From positions 1 through 64,000 of the forward strand of contig CAJNDS010001002.1 in assembly GCA_905221605.1 (NCBI GenBank): 64,000 bases of DNA, read 5' to 3'. Of the stretch, positions 52,500-64,000 are shown piece after piece. Position 1 is the first letter of the stretch, and every line of letters begins with the position of its first letter. This DNA comes from Symbiodinium natans. Lineage: Eukaryota; Sar; Dinophyceae; Suessiales; Symbiodiniaceae. Below the pieces are notes generated by a model, which had not been told where the DNA came from, searched no databases, and saw only the letters and a program-made list of their open reading frames with translations. Both the position numbers and the translations under genes were made by a program.

Positions 52500-55400
52500 A
52501 CCTTAATAGTCAAGCAGCTGGCCCTGAATGCGGCGCTCTGCATTCCAGACCTGGTGGGCGAACTTCGAAAAGTTTCGGGTTGTTCCTTGATTTGAGGTTT
52601 TAGGGTTTGGATAAAGCTCTAAAATATGCTCTCTTAAGATAAGGCCCCAAATTATCCCAGGACAGCAGGAGGAACCAGAACTTAATGAAGCGGAAATTGC
52701 AGTGCCCCCCCCCCCCCTCCCCCCCCCCATTGCAGTCGCCATGAGTGAGGGGGGGACATCCGACTCCTCAGTCCCTAAAGCTTGGGGAGAACCGGGAACC
52801 GGCTACTCTCTTCTTGGGAAGCTGTGGGTTGCCTTCGTGCAAAGCGCGAAGCATAGTGGGATAGGGTTTAGGTTTAGGTCATACCCAGAGCTCTACATCG
52901 ACGCACATCTGCAAATCTGCAACCCCCAAAGCCCCAACATCACAAGGTGAATAGTCCAGGGCTCGGTTTCACCGTGCCTCGGATGTCGGACCACAGCAAG
53001 GTCCATGCTTTGCTCATGCCCTCATTCCGAAACTTGTGGCCTGGGACCGCCTGGGTCTGTTTGGGGTGTTGATGCTTACCAGGAAGGGTATCGGCACAGC
53101 TCAAGACTCCTCGATATGTGGAGGGTTGATCTCAATGATGGACCTTCTCTGGGTTTTTCATCATGGTACACCCCTTATAGCCCAGGATGCCTTAAAAGGG
53201 CCCATCATTTAGATCAACCAGCATACGCGCTGATGGCTCCTGAGGCCACAGCCGGATGATGTAGAACCTGGCTGTGTCTCACAAACTAAAGGGACAACTG
53301 CTGTGCTTGTCATTCCCGAAGTCTTCTTCCAGGCAGCTCCAACAAGATCCAACAAGTGCCAGCAATAGTTTCCAGAGAGATGACTGTGACGCTCTGTGAG
53401 AATTCTGGGGCTACACGACCAGCAGTTAGACCATGGACGTCGAAGATAAGCCAGCAAGCCAGCAAGCTACAGGCTCAAACTGCATGTGAAAAGCGGGTCA
53501 AAGAGGAAGCGCACACATACCATAGTGCACCACACCCTGTCCTCTCTATGGGATCGCGCGGCTTGCTTAGTTAGGGTATATAGTACAGAGGGCTTGTGAT
53601 ATCTTCCAGATTCGAGATTCTTCTGGCTTCGGGCACGCCTCGTCTGCTTCTTTGCGGCGCAGCACATTTGTGACACGGCAGTAAGACACTCCATGGCGCC
53701 AGAAAGTGATTCCTGTGGCTTCGCTTCAAGCTCCCCCAGCCCCAAACCTAAACCCTAAACCCAAAACTCGTTGTTCAGGAACTTTGTGAAAAGTCTGAGC
53801 CGAGAGGTGCGGGAATCGAATGCCGTGTACTCGTAAACTCTGGCAGGCCTCATGTGGTTGACCCCAAAACAATTGCTGAGCCCAAACTTCTACAAGCCCC
53901 ATGAGCTCCTAACCTCCCATCATCCCGCAAAGGCCCCTGACTTGCATACCCCTCAGAAGCCAAGTACCCTAAATCCCAAAGCCTAAAAACCAAAAAAACC
54001 TAACCCTAAACCCTAAACCCTAAACCCTGAAGCTGTTGGACACTAGCACTGGGAGTCGCGGCTGACGAGCTTGGCCATGAGTCGCATCTCTGGATCTTCC
54101 GGCCTTGCAAGCTTTTGATGCTCCTCATGGTTGGGGTTTTAGGGCTTAAAAGGCTTAAAAGGGTTTTTATAGGGTTGGGGATTCGACTACCTGTCCATCG
54201 TGCCCTCTAGAATAGCGTTGACATATGGGAGCTGGATGCGGGCCCTTTGGCCTTTGTCTGGACCTTAAACGATGAGGAGAACCAGGACAGGTTAAGAAGC
54301 AACAGCCTACTGACAGCAGGTCGTTGGGGGTTTGCTCGAACCCTACACCCCGAACCCAGTTTGGGTAACCGAAACGAGCAGGAATGAATATACTCTCAAG
54401 GGATCCGATGGGGTGAATTCCCGAGGTCTGAACCTTTCAGGTCGGAGGATCAACCTCAAGCCCTCAACCCTAACCCCTCCCTTAACCCTGTGGCTTCATG
54501 TGGGGTTCAGGGAGGGGATCCCGCCTCTTCCCAGGGTGGACCTTCACAGCGCAGATGGACACCTCAGGAGGCCGGGTTTGGGGGGGTTAAGGGTTGAGGA
54601 TTTACGGGGTGAGGGTTTGGGGTGTGGGGTTGGGTTAGGCCTTGTTTCGGTTTGACAGGGTTTAGGTCTATAGGGTCCAGGATTTCAAGGTGCAGAGTTT
54701 GTCCACCAAGGGGCTCTCCTCGACCCTCAACCTCTTGGCAGTTCTCACCCTGAAGCCTGGCAAGGCTATATCAGCTTCTGGCACCAAATATACCCCAAAA
54801 CCCAAAACCCTAAATCTCTAAAACCCGAAAACCCGAAAACCCCCCTAAAGTCCTAAAGCCCTCTAAGCCCTAAGACACTCAACCCCCTACCCCCCTACCC
54901 CCCCTCAAAGGCCAGCGCAGGTGCGGCTTTCACAGCCTGGACGGCGTTCAGGAGCCGAATGTTGCCGCCGAAGAGGCCCACACCCTACCAGGTTGAGAGT
55001 TGATAGGGCTCCCAGGGCTGATCTTATGGGGGCTTATTGGTGGTTTATGGAGGTTTTACAGGGGGCTTAAAGGACTAAGAGAGCTTGAAATCATCAGCAG
55101 GTTGTTTATTCTTGCCGCAATGCTCAGCTTGGGCAAAGACCCAGGAAAAGGAAGAGTCGCAGGGCGCCACAGGGAATCTATGTCCCCAGACAGCTTTGAG
55201 CCATCGTCTGGATGCTTTAAGGCGCCGGCAAGCCCTCAAAGTGTGTTGGCTCACTGTGCTTCTTGACTCCTAAACAAGATGCCTTTCTGGCCACTTTGGG
55301 CTGCAGATGCTAAGCATGCTCCAGGCGGTGGACGGCACGGGCAGTTTCCAGAAGCATGCCTTCGTAGCCTCAGGCATGAGAAGCCCCTTACCCAACATCA

Positions 55401-58400
55401 AGCAACCCGTCCCAAACTGCAGCCGCCTTAGGACTCCAACTTATCAATGGTGCGGCATGGCACAAAGCTGACATCCGCAACGCTCAACGATGCCACCAAA
55501 CAAAGCCCTGGCAAAAGAAACATCCCAGGCGTATACAATACTGTATTATGCGGAAGTAAGAATTTCACACTGGCAGCAAACTTCTGGCGGGCTTAAGAAG
55601 AATCCTCTTGCCACTTGGCATGATGACATCCACCGAGGCACAATGCTTTTACAACTTGCTGAACTGGTATCATGAGATGAGACCCAAGGGTGTCAAGCTC
55701 CTCAACAAAGGGTTCTAAAGCCCTACAACCCCCCCCCCCCCAAATTCCAAAGGCTCGAAAACCCAAACAGGGCGAAACCCCCAAGACCTAAACCTTTCGA
55801 GCCCTACATGGACCTGTACACCCAAAACCGTATGAACCCTAAGCCCATCCGACATAAACCTGCCACGGGGCTGAGCCGATGCCACTTGGCGTCGGTTTTG
55901 CCCAGGCAACTGCTCGGAGCGCGGCACTCCAGGAAGATCCTCCAAGAAGGAATTGAAGGAAGCTTGAGGGTGAAGGGGTTATCCGCACGAAATCTTGTGC
56001 CTCTGTAACAAGCAGCCGGTCAAAGGAGCCCAACAAAGTTCCCTCATGCCTGTCGCAGTTTGGCAGTATGTGTCCTCCAACATCGGGCGCATTCTCTAAA
56101 CTCTAACCCCCATCAAAACTCTTGTGAAAAAACAAAGCGAACTACTCCCAGGGCCGCCCCCCCCCCCCCCCCCCACCCCCCCTCCCCGCCCCCGCTTCCA
56201 CAACACACTGAGACGGCAAAGTGCCAGCCTTGGCTCTTCTGCAGACAGACGCCACTGCCCCATAGACCGCCACAGCGTGCGGCTGAGGCTCGCCTCTCAG
56301 GGTTCCGAAAGGAATTCATGGGGTTTAGCGGGCTTAGAGGACCTGTAGGGCTCGAGGGTTTCCGCCTTTCCTCCCCCAGAGACCCAGGAATAGGGCGTAT
56401 TCACAGCGAGTGCCAGCTGAGAGTCTTCTGGTGGAGAGGAAGTCAAGTTTCGGGGCAATGGAATTGCTTTCTGCTTGAAGTTTTGTTGTGAGAAATGCCA
56501 GGAGCATACTTTTTGTTGGGGGGGGGGGGGGTGTTGGGGGCGGCTCTGCAATCGCTTCCTTCTGGGTTTCTTATGCAAAACATGATGATGAGGCTCTAAA
56601 ACATCCCATGAGCCCTAAGCACTAACATAAGGCCCGCAATCTCATAGCCATTCTAAAAAGGCCCCAGATTACATAGAAAGCCCCTGGGTCGACCCTTTAA
56701 AATGCAAACCGTCTGAAAGATATCCTGAATGAGACTCCTTTAACCGAACAAGGGAAAACAAAAAGAATATCCCCAGGGCCTACTTCAAGCCTCTAAAAAC
56801 CCTGAACCCTCAAAGCCCTCAAAGCCCTCAAAGCCCTAGGACCTCGCGCCTGCGAAGCTGGCGAGTCGTGGTCAGACATCAGGTCCTGGCCTTTTTCAGA
56901 GGGCAGCTTGAGGGTTCCTAGGGTTTAAGGTAGGCTTTATAGGGCTTATGTGGTGGCTTTATCTTTACCTAGGGTCTAGAGGTTGTATAGCTGTAGGGTT
57001 GAGAGGGTTTGCGGGGTAGAGGGTTCCAAAGGTTAGGGCCCTATAGGGCCTCAGAGGCTTGCATGGGCACCATGGATTGGGGAAGCTGGGCGCTGGGCTT
57101 GGCTTCTTGGGCTCTTGGGTCCCTCCAGATGCTGCATGTACATGTACATGTACATGTACTCCATATGCATATATATATATACATATGTATATGTATATGT
57201 AAATGTAAATAAATGTAAATGTAAATGCATATGCATAAATACATATACATAGCCCTGAGCCTTAAGTCCTCGAAATCATTGCAATAATACATATGTTTCT
57301 TTACAACTGTTGAAATAACAATACCAATGTTAGAAGCGCATCTTGTGAGCACTAAGAAGCAGAGTGGTGAGGCAGTAGAACAGCTACGGCCTCAAGGCCT
57401 TTAGCCGAGGATCCCAGAGAAGCGGCTTCCAGCCACTGACGCGCGCTTGGGGCGCGCCAAGTGCCGCCTTCCGACGGCGGCTCGCCATTGACGGCGCAGG
57501 CACGGCCTAGCAAGAGTGGAGTCCTTGTGGTTCTAGCGTTGGGCTTGTAGGGTTTTAGGCTTCAGGTTGTAGAGCCCCACACCCTACACTGGTTCTGAAC
57601 AAGGAGTTGGGGCGTTGGGGTGCACATTTGCTCCCTGATTGAAAGGGTGGGTTTAGGGTTTAGCATTTAGATGTGAGGCGCTACTTCCCTACTTCCCTTT
57701 TGAGAGCCAGTAAGCCACGTCAATGGTAGGTTCCCTGCATGAGGGTTCCCTTTTGGGTTTCCGAATATGATACAGAGCCTAATGTTTAGTCTCACCTAAC
57801 TTGCCTACTTTGCCCTGTGGATACAGCTAGTGTGGCCGCTGCTGCTCGACCATTCGCTCGATCCAGCCAGGGGGGAGCCTCGCAAGCGATCATCGATACG
57901 AGCTCGCTGCTTCTGGTCAAGCCTCCGGAAGGAGTGTCGCAAGTTGAGGGCTTGGGGTTTGGGGTTTGGGCGGTTTGGGGGTTTAGGATGTCAGGACGAA
58001 CTGCGGGCAAGGCACATGTCGCCGGCAAGCTGCAGCAAGCCGTCCTGCCAGGGTTTGCAGTGCCTCCTCAGGGTGTGTTCAAGGCTGAGGGGATTCAGAG
58101 CGGCCGCTTACTACACGCCACACCCTGAACCCTACTCAAAGCAAAGCGAAAGATGCCCTCGATCCCGAAACATCGATTCCTTTGTTGAACCCCGAACCCT
58201 AAACCCTATACCCTGGACTATACGCCAAACCCTAAACCCCTAAAACCAAACCCCAAACCCGCCTCATCTACAGGAATCTCCCGGCTGACGTTGGCAGAGT
58301 TGCGGCGCCCTTGCACCTCAGACTGCCCACGTCAAGCAGCACAAGGTTCCCTAAGCCCTAAACCCGAAGCCTCAATGTCAAGCCCGACCCTAAACCCTAA

Positions 58401-59356
58401 ACCCTACGGGCTTAGGCCCAAGGTCCTCCCGTAGGCTTCCCAAAATATGCCTCTGGGTGTCCCGGCCATTCCTCCAAGCTCTGCCATCTCCGGGAAGTGC
58501 AGGTAATCCATGATTCCCTGCTGCTAAGAGCTTAGGGTATAGGGTTCAGGAATGTTTGGGGGTTAGGGTCTCGGCTCTATGAAAAGGGTTCCTGGACTAG
58601 GGAGAGGCCAGTGAAGCTTGGCCAAGACATCTTTGGTTGGCCGGAGCCCATAGATGCTTCATGTTAATCAGGGCCTTTTGCAACCAAGCTGCTGGCGCTT
58701 GTGGGTGTATAGCCATACGCAACGGCACATCGTATCTCTGTTAACGACGAGAGCACAGCAGCAAGGTGGCGAAAGCGCAGGACTGCTCCTAAAATTTCAA
58801 GAGGTTGTGCACTTTCCTTAGTCAAGTGTCAAGCCATGGGCTGCGCTTACAAACTCTCCGATTCCGAAATCTCCCGAAGCTCCAGCAACCCAAAACCAGC
58901 CAAAACCCACGGGCCGGCCTGGGGATACAGTGGCTTGTCCGGAGCCCCGCCCCAAACATGCAAGACATCCTCAGTGAGGTTGGCCCGGTCCTGAGCTGGA
59001 ACTTACTTTTGCCTTTCCGAAGCTGGGACCCTGGTGTCTTAGGACCGATAGCTGCAGGTCTCAGATGTTTAAGCTTTTGGGAAGAGACTTTGCGGATATT
59101 TAGGAATCAAAGGCCCCAGGGTTTCGGGCTTAAGAGGCCCTTCGTCAAAGAGCGTGCGGGCCCCCCCAGCACCTCGCTAGACTTTCCCCACGCACCCTGT
59201 ACTAATTATACCCCACGCCCGCATCAACCCTAAACCCCACGCCCGATTTTGTGGAAAAAACCTATACCCTAAACTAACGCGAAACCACAGGACAGCCCGA
59301 TATATCCATACACACATACATATATATGTATACATATTCATAATAGCAGGCTTACC

Positions 59357-59390
<34 letters not shown>

Positions 59391-59640
59391 GGGTGCATAC
59401 ATCATACACTATCCACCTAAGCTTCATGAGCGTCGAGCCGGCTCTTGCTGAGGCCGCCGCGTGTTCGGGCAGACTCTGCACGAGGTCTCCTGCCCGGTGC
59501 AGCCAAGGGGCCAACTTAGTCAGAAAAACTTCTTAGGGGATGTTAAAAGCAGCTCATCTTATATGTATGTTTATCTCTATACAAATACAAATCTACAAAC
59601 ATATGTATAAATAAATATAAACATGAATAGAAATAAAAAT
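52500..59640. other. Long repeat-rich interval without an identified gene
   Basis: The region is littered with degenerate CCCTAAA/TTTAGGG words in both orientations (for example 53745-53765, 54000-54030, 58190-58260, 58385-58410) and with C- or G-runs at 52705-52730, 54895-54905, 55729-55742, 56156-56185 and 56518-56531. Individual frames look occasionally coding, but I found no motif or consistent splice pair. Confidence 0.45.
57135..57250. repeat. ACATGT / TATA / TAAATG microsatellite
   Basis: (GTACAT)n-like units at 57137-57162, then TATATA, then TAAATG units and CATATG units. Simple-sequence DNA. Confidence 0.9.
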
Positions 59641-59904
59641 ATAAATATAAATAAAAATATAAATATATATATATATGCTACCCCCCCCCCCCAGCGACCT
59701 ACCCTTTTTAGGCCTTTTTAGGCCTTTTTAACAAAAAATAACAAAGAAGGCCCAAAAGTCGCGTAGTTAATCACCGGGTAATGAAGGACAGTTACTGGGA
59801 CACCCACCTCACAGACCCCGATAAGCCAGCATTGGAAGAATCTACATTTTGAATCTGAAGCGGACAATGCTGTTTTTAGATGTTTAGATCAGTGTTTTCT
59901 ATGC

Positions 59905-60670
59905 AAATTGTGCGTTTCAAGGGCAATTAATGTTTTGTTGAGCAACTGATTTATTTATACAGTTGTGTTTGTACGAGGCAAAGTATTAATCAAATAGTGA
60001 AACATTTTTCTTGGTTCTATGCGAATTTAGCTACTAGAGTAATTATTAAGCAAAGAGCCCAATTTGACTCAAGTGAATACTATTTAAAGGAGCATACTCA
60101 ACCAAGATACGAAATAAACACCATTCTCAACCAAAAAATGGCAAAGTGTGCGTTTAAAGTGCAAATACTGTATTTATACAATTGTGTTTGTACTAGGCAA
60201 AGTATGCTCTCTGAAAAGTCCACTGAAATACCTTATGTTTACATATTCATGAATCGTTTGTATTTTTGAAACAATCATTTTATGCGAATTTAGCTACTAG
60301 AGTAATTATTAAGCAAATAGCCCAATTTGACTCAAATGAATACCATTTAAAGGACCATACTCAACCAAAATACGAAAGAAGCACCACATTCAACCAACAT
60401 ATGGCAAAGTGTGGTTTAAAGGGCAAATAGTGCTTTGTTGAGCAACTAATGCATTGAAACAGTTGTGTTTATATTCGGGAAAGTATTATGGAAGTACCAT
60501 CTGCAAAGTCAAATGAAACACCATTATGTTTACATATTCATGAAACAATTTTTTTGAAGTATTCATTCTATGCGAATTTAACTAAAAGAGGAATTCTTAA
60601 GCAAATAGCCCAATTTGACTCAAGTGAATACTATTTAAAGGACCATACTTAACCAAATACGAAATAAACA
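59905..60670. repeat. Diverged tandem repeats of about 270-290 bp
   Basis: The block beginning TAGCTACTAGAGTAATTATT and continuing with AAGCAAAGAGCCCAATTTGA occurs at about 60028, 60289 and (diverged) 60578, with matching downstream words such as GGCAAAGTGTG and TTGAGCAACT. A partial copy precedes them at 59905. Spacing is about 261 and 289 bp. Confidence 0.8.
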
Positions 60671-60689
60671 CTTGCGGAAATGGAAACGG

Positions 60690-61370
60690 TTCTACCTACA
60701 TAACAATGAGACAAAGATTGCTGAAGTATTCACTAAAGACCACTTCTATACTATGTATGAAAAGCACAATTTGCATGAGCAAGCTTAAAAATGCACAATA
60801 ATGGAAATAGAAGCGGTTCTACGTACATAACGATGAAACAAAGATGTCTGAAGTATTCAATAAAGACCACATATATACTATGCCTGAAAAACGCAACTTG
60901 CACAATCAGGCTTAAAAAATGCACAAGAATCCTAGAAAAGTACTTAGTGAAGGCCATACACAAGCAAATTCACAAATACATAAAAACATTCAAAAGCGCA
61001 AGCTTTTCAGGAGAATCTCTGGCAAAGTTTGGATTATAGGGTTTTGGGGTATTCCTGGACGAGTAGGAGTCACTTTTTAAGCAAACAATTCTAAGCAATA
61101 AATGCTTTTTCTCAAGACAAGTATTGCAAATGCTGCTTCTAGATAATTAATCGCATTTACAAGGCAAATCTTATCCATGCGAATTGAGCTACCAGAGTGC
61201 CAAGTAATGGCTATAAGGTCTACTACACTTGAGTACAACCAAAAGATGCACTAAACACTAGCGGCTCTACTTACATAATAACGAAACAAATAGTTCTGAA
61301 GCACTAGAAGGACCACTTGTATACTATTTCTGAAAAGCACAATTAGCATAAGCACACTTAAAAATGCGTA
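60690..61370. repeat. Diverged repeats of a roughly 115-bp unit
   Basis: A second repeat family inside the AT-rich unit: GGTTCTACCTACATAACAAT followed by GAGACAAAG, CTGAAGTATTCA and GAAAAGCACAATTTGC at about 60690, again at about 60812, and more diverged at about 61262. Confidence 0.75.
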
Positions 61371-61404
61371 GTTGTTGCCTCGTGACCGTGAAGGCGAACC
61401 AAAA

Positions 61405-61710
61405 AGCCAAGATACCAAAACCAAAAAACCAAAAATACCAAAACCAAAAAAACCAAAAAAACCAAAAAACCAAAAAAACCAAAAAAACCAAAACCAAAAA
61501 AACCAAAAAAACCAAAAAAACCAATTTTCCGGGACTCTTGGAGAAGCCTCATAGGGATTTCCTGAGAGTCCCGGAAAATTGTTTTTTTTGGTATTTTTGG
61601 TTTTTTTGGTTTTGGTTTTTTTGGTTTTTTTGGTTTTGGTTTTTTTGGTTTTGGTTTTTTTGGTTTTGGTTTTTTGGTTTTTTTGGTTTCGGTATTTTTG
61701 GTTTTTCGAC
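61405..61710. repeat. Foldback (hairpin) of about 300 bp
   Basis: The left arm is (CCAAAAAAA)n ending CAATTTTCCGGGACTCT (61522-61538). The right arm starts AGAGTCCCGGAAAATTG (61565-61581) and continues as (GGTTTTTTT)n. The inner 17 bp are a perfect inverted repeat around a 26-nt loop; the outer parts pair imperfectly over about 110 bp. The Lys/Pro-rich and Phe/Trp-rich ORFs over the arms are artefacts. Confidence 0.9.
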
Positions 61711-61889
61711 TGTCCCGTGTATGCGATTTTAGTTGTATTTTAGTCTACGCCCTAGGAAATACGCTATATTGCACACCGAGTTTGCTTGCAGTGCAGCTGG
61801 GTGACTTGAGACAAGGCGAAAAAGGGTAGGTCACTGGGGGGGGGGGGGGGGGGGGTACCATATATATATATATAAGTTTCTCACGATAT

Positions 61890-62650
61890 GAATATGTATA
61901 TATATATACATATCTATCTACTTGTATGTATATTATGTATACTTATTTATAAACATACAAATACATAGTTTTTAAACAAAACATTACAAAACAATACATA
62001 ACTCCAGGTCTACGGTTTACATGTATATGTGGAGACTGTTGGTGATGATCGAGGCTCTTTTACTTCACAAGGAAGGTCTCCCCCCCCCCCCGCCCCCCAC
62101 CCCCCCAAAACTGAAACCGAAGCCCCAAACCTTTAAATGCCCCGCAACCCGAAACCCAAGACTGGAGCCCCCAAGATGGGTGGGCTTGGGGAGTGTATGG
62201 CTTGTAGGGCTTTAGGGGTCGAGGGCGTAGCACTTGGGTGGGGGTTGAGGGCTTAGGGACTTGCAGGGACAACCCGGCCCTGCAGTATCTCCCTTTTCCA
62301 AAACTGAACCAGAAATTCCGGCTTTAGGGCTTCATCCCTACAAACCGGTTTCCCCAACACTGTGTGCCCCCTCTTCCCGCTCTCAGGCTCCGAAGTGGGT
62401 GCGCAGCAGCCAGGGGGACTGGCAGCGTTTTGGAAAGCCTCACTGTCATGGCTAGGATTCAGCAGTATGCTGCTTGCTTCTACACCTCACCAACGAAACG
62501 CTGCGCTTTGGCTAATGCACCTTAGCATCCATATGCCAAGACACCACAGGAGCTGCAGCTGCTAGCCTGTCGTAGCACCATGGAGCTCAGAAGCAGCACG
62601 CCCTCCTGATGTGGCTCTTAAGACGGATCGCATGGGCCACACATGACGCA
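61890..62650. other. No gene recognised
   Basis: Begins with TA microsatellite (to about 61935), then a C-run (62080-62107), telomere-like words and short frames without motifs. Confidence 0.4.
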
Positions 62651-62669
62651 GCGCAATGAGCAATTGAAG

Positions 62670-62890
62670 CTCTGACTCAGAACTTCTGCTTTGAAGGCGT
62701 GGGCGCGCGGCTCTTCAGCATATGGTTGCTGGCACCCACATATCGCCCGCTAGACCCTCGTTCTGCAAGCTTGTCTCGCCATTTACGCAGCAGTTTGTTG
62801 TTGCAGTCATGGCAATCAAGGCCCAAAACCCGAAGGTCTGCAAATTGCTGCTTGGGTGCATAGCTTCTGCTGCACTGTCCCCTGCAGCGA
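62670..62890 (-). CDS. Exon-like segment of an unidentified protein
   Basis: The minus frame reads KQQFADLRVLGLDCHDCNNK then LLRKWRDKLAERGSSGRYVG and ASNHMLKSRAPTPSKQKF-stop. The composition is basic and protein-like with a CHDC pair. A plus frame over the same bases is also open. No family is recognised. Confidence 0.3.
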
Positions 62891-63433
62891 GGTCCAGGGA
62901 TTTGAGCTCGGGGCATGCTAACCGGTACCCGTCACCATAATTCGACCACAACTGACTAGACTGAAGGGCCGTTGTGAGAGGACAACAGAGGATGTTCAAC
63001 TTATCCAAGAACTCGAACAAAAACCGTAGGGAGCTAAACCATAAACAGCTGCAAGCGCACCCACAACCACAACAACCAAACCCCAACCACCATGCGGTTC
63101 AAGGCCCGATCGTGCCAGTGGAGGGAGGGGTCTACGAATACCCAAATGTAGGCTGTTAGCGCCAATGAGACGCCGAATTTAGGATCGACGGGTCACTATC
63201 GGTGACAATTAGTGCAGAGGTACCAACTGATCACGGGGCCTGTCCGGCATTGACTACTTTTTCGTTGGAAGTTCGTTCATGTTGTGTTCAACAGGCAAGA
63301 AACCGACTTTCAATAACATGTAGTCGCTCAGATCTGGTGGGACTCCCATAACTGGGGATTGCCGACATGGTCGGTAAGGCTGCTTCCATTGTCCTCATGA
63401 AAAGGAGCTGCTGCTCTGAGCAGCGAGTTCTGG

Positions 63434-63829
63434 ATGTGCCGTGTTGGTCCCTTAGGCAGATTTCACACAAAAAACCAGACCTGGTGTGTCGCATGCCACA
63501 AGCCCTTCACCTCAATCCCAGACCCAGTCGCACCTGCAGAACTCTTCGACATGCTTCCGGGCAGTCCGTGGCGTCGCAGCATTCAGCAGTGCCTTGAGCC
63601 GGGAAGGACGCACGCCCACGGTGTACCTCAGCAACGGACCCAGCCGGGTTGCTCTAAACCTCGACGCCCTGAAGCAAAATCAACATCCTTGGGAGATCTT
63701 AGCAGCCGATTCCTTCCGAGGTCGTGGCTGAAAAGACGTCTTGTGAACCGCATGCGGCACCTTGGTGGTAGCCAGTTCTTGTTCGACAGAGCCTACAAGA
63801 GCTGTCGCAAAGTACTTCGCGCGGTTTAG
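63434..63829 (+). other. Overlapping plus-strand frames, possibly coding
   Basis: Two plus frames are open over about 300-400 bp; one contains SREGRTPTVYLSNGPSRVAL then NLDALKQNQHPWEILAADSF, which looks protein-like. No motif is recognised and the frame cannot be settled. Confidence 0.25.
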
Positions 63830-64000
63830 AGTTTAGGACCATTTCTTCTCATTCTTCTCATCTCACAGCAGCTGTCCGTTTATGGACACGTCACGTGAAC
63901 CATCTCGAAGTAGTTCACCAAATCCTTTGCGAAGTTCGTGTGGAGCACAGTCTCAGGTCGAACCACTACCTGAGTTGCAGTTTATGGCTTATAGGCTTTA

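Larger units (their letters stand above)
59660..61875. mobile_element. AT-rich 2.2-kb unit with long terminal inverted repeats
   Basis: The left arm (about 59660-59709) is (TA)n-TGCTA-C(13)-AGCGACCTACCCTTTTT. The right arm (about 61820-61873), read in reverse complement, is (TA)n-TGGTA-C(21)-AGTGACCTACCCTTTTT. Apart from the C-run length, only two substitutions separate the arms. Between them the DNA is strongly AT-rich, holds three or four diverged copies of a roughly 270-290 bp unit and a foldback near the right end, and has no credible ORF. Both ends abut TA microsatellite, which could be the insertion target or part of the ends. I interpret it as a non-autonomous foldback-type element. 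Confidence 0.6.

Noticed and set aside
61364-61732. Lys/Pro-rich and Phe/Trp-rich ORFs
   Set aside because: They are translations of the A-rich and T-rich arms of the foldback.
59820-61740. AT-rich block as an organellar insertion
   Set aside because: No organellar gene is visible; the tandem repeats and inverted ends fit a mobile element better.

Overview
The window looks like nuclear DNA of a dinoflagellate, most like the Symbiodiniaceae. Four things point there. (1) Exons joined by reading-frame logic use a mix of GT, GC and GA donors, with AG acceptors usually followed by G. (2) Every gene I could identify by homology lies on the minus strand, as in dinoflagellate co-directional gene arrays. 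(3) TTTAGGG-type telomere-like repeats are scattered through the right half. (4) Genes are cut into very short exons, one only 27 nt long, separated by long introns. Most long open frames here are intron or repeat read-through, so I called genes from spliced motifs rather than ORF length. No database was available; family names rest on motifs I recognise.

Layout. 1-3.4 kb: 34-bp minisatellite array, AT-rich DNA and a LINE reverse-transcriptase remnant. 3.6-7.5 kb: a SpoU/TrmH-type RNA 2'-O-methyltransferase gene. 8.3-11.7 kb: a U1-70K (SNRNP70) gene; nine exons were placed and seven of eight junctions keep frame. 12.9-21.3 kb: exon-like minus-strand segments of unidentified genes, including a coiled-coil protein, plus an 87-bp MITE-like element. 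22-30.6 kb: a PAS/hybrid histidine kinase with a complete receiver domain; one intron holds a 250-bp GTA/GTC triplet array. 31-31.56 kb: telomere-like repeats.

31.57-40.24 kb: the most unusual object, a plus-strand LTR-type element inserted in a (CCCTAAA)n tract. It has near-identical direct terminal repeats, a purine tract before the 3' repeat, and two overlapping ORFs (about 2,030 + 580 codons) encoding six CCCH zinc fingers plus WW-, S1- and SAM-like segments. I see no reverse transcriptase, protease or integrase. The ORFs overlap in a -1 relation, with a TTTCCCT heptamer exactly where it would be needed for frameshifting. An assembly gap cuts the 3' repeat.

41.6-45.3 kb: an aldo/keto-reductase-like exon, then a tandem duplication of a ubiquitin-like/RCC1-like repeat gene (one complete copy, one truncated at both ends). 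45.4-59.6 kb: mostly non-coding, with degenerate telomere-like words, triplet arrays, homopolymers and a few minus-strand exon candidates. 59.66-61.87 kb: an AT-rich 2.2-kb unit bounded by long terminal inverted repeats, with internal tandem repeats and a strong foldback. 62.6-63.8 kb: two weak coding candidates.

The host genes are ordinary housekeeping and signalling genes (RNA modification, spliceosome, two-component sensing). The novelty is in the mobile elements, above all the Gag-like, RT-less telomere-repeat-associated LTR element.
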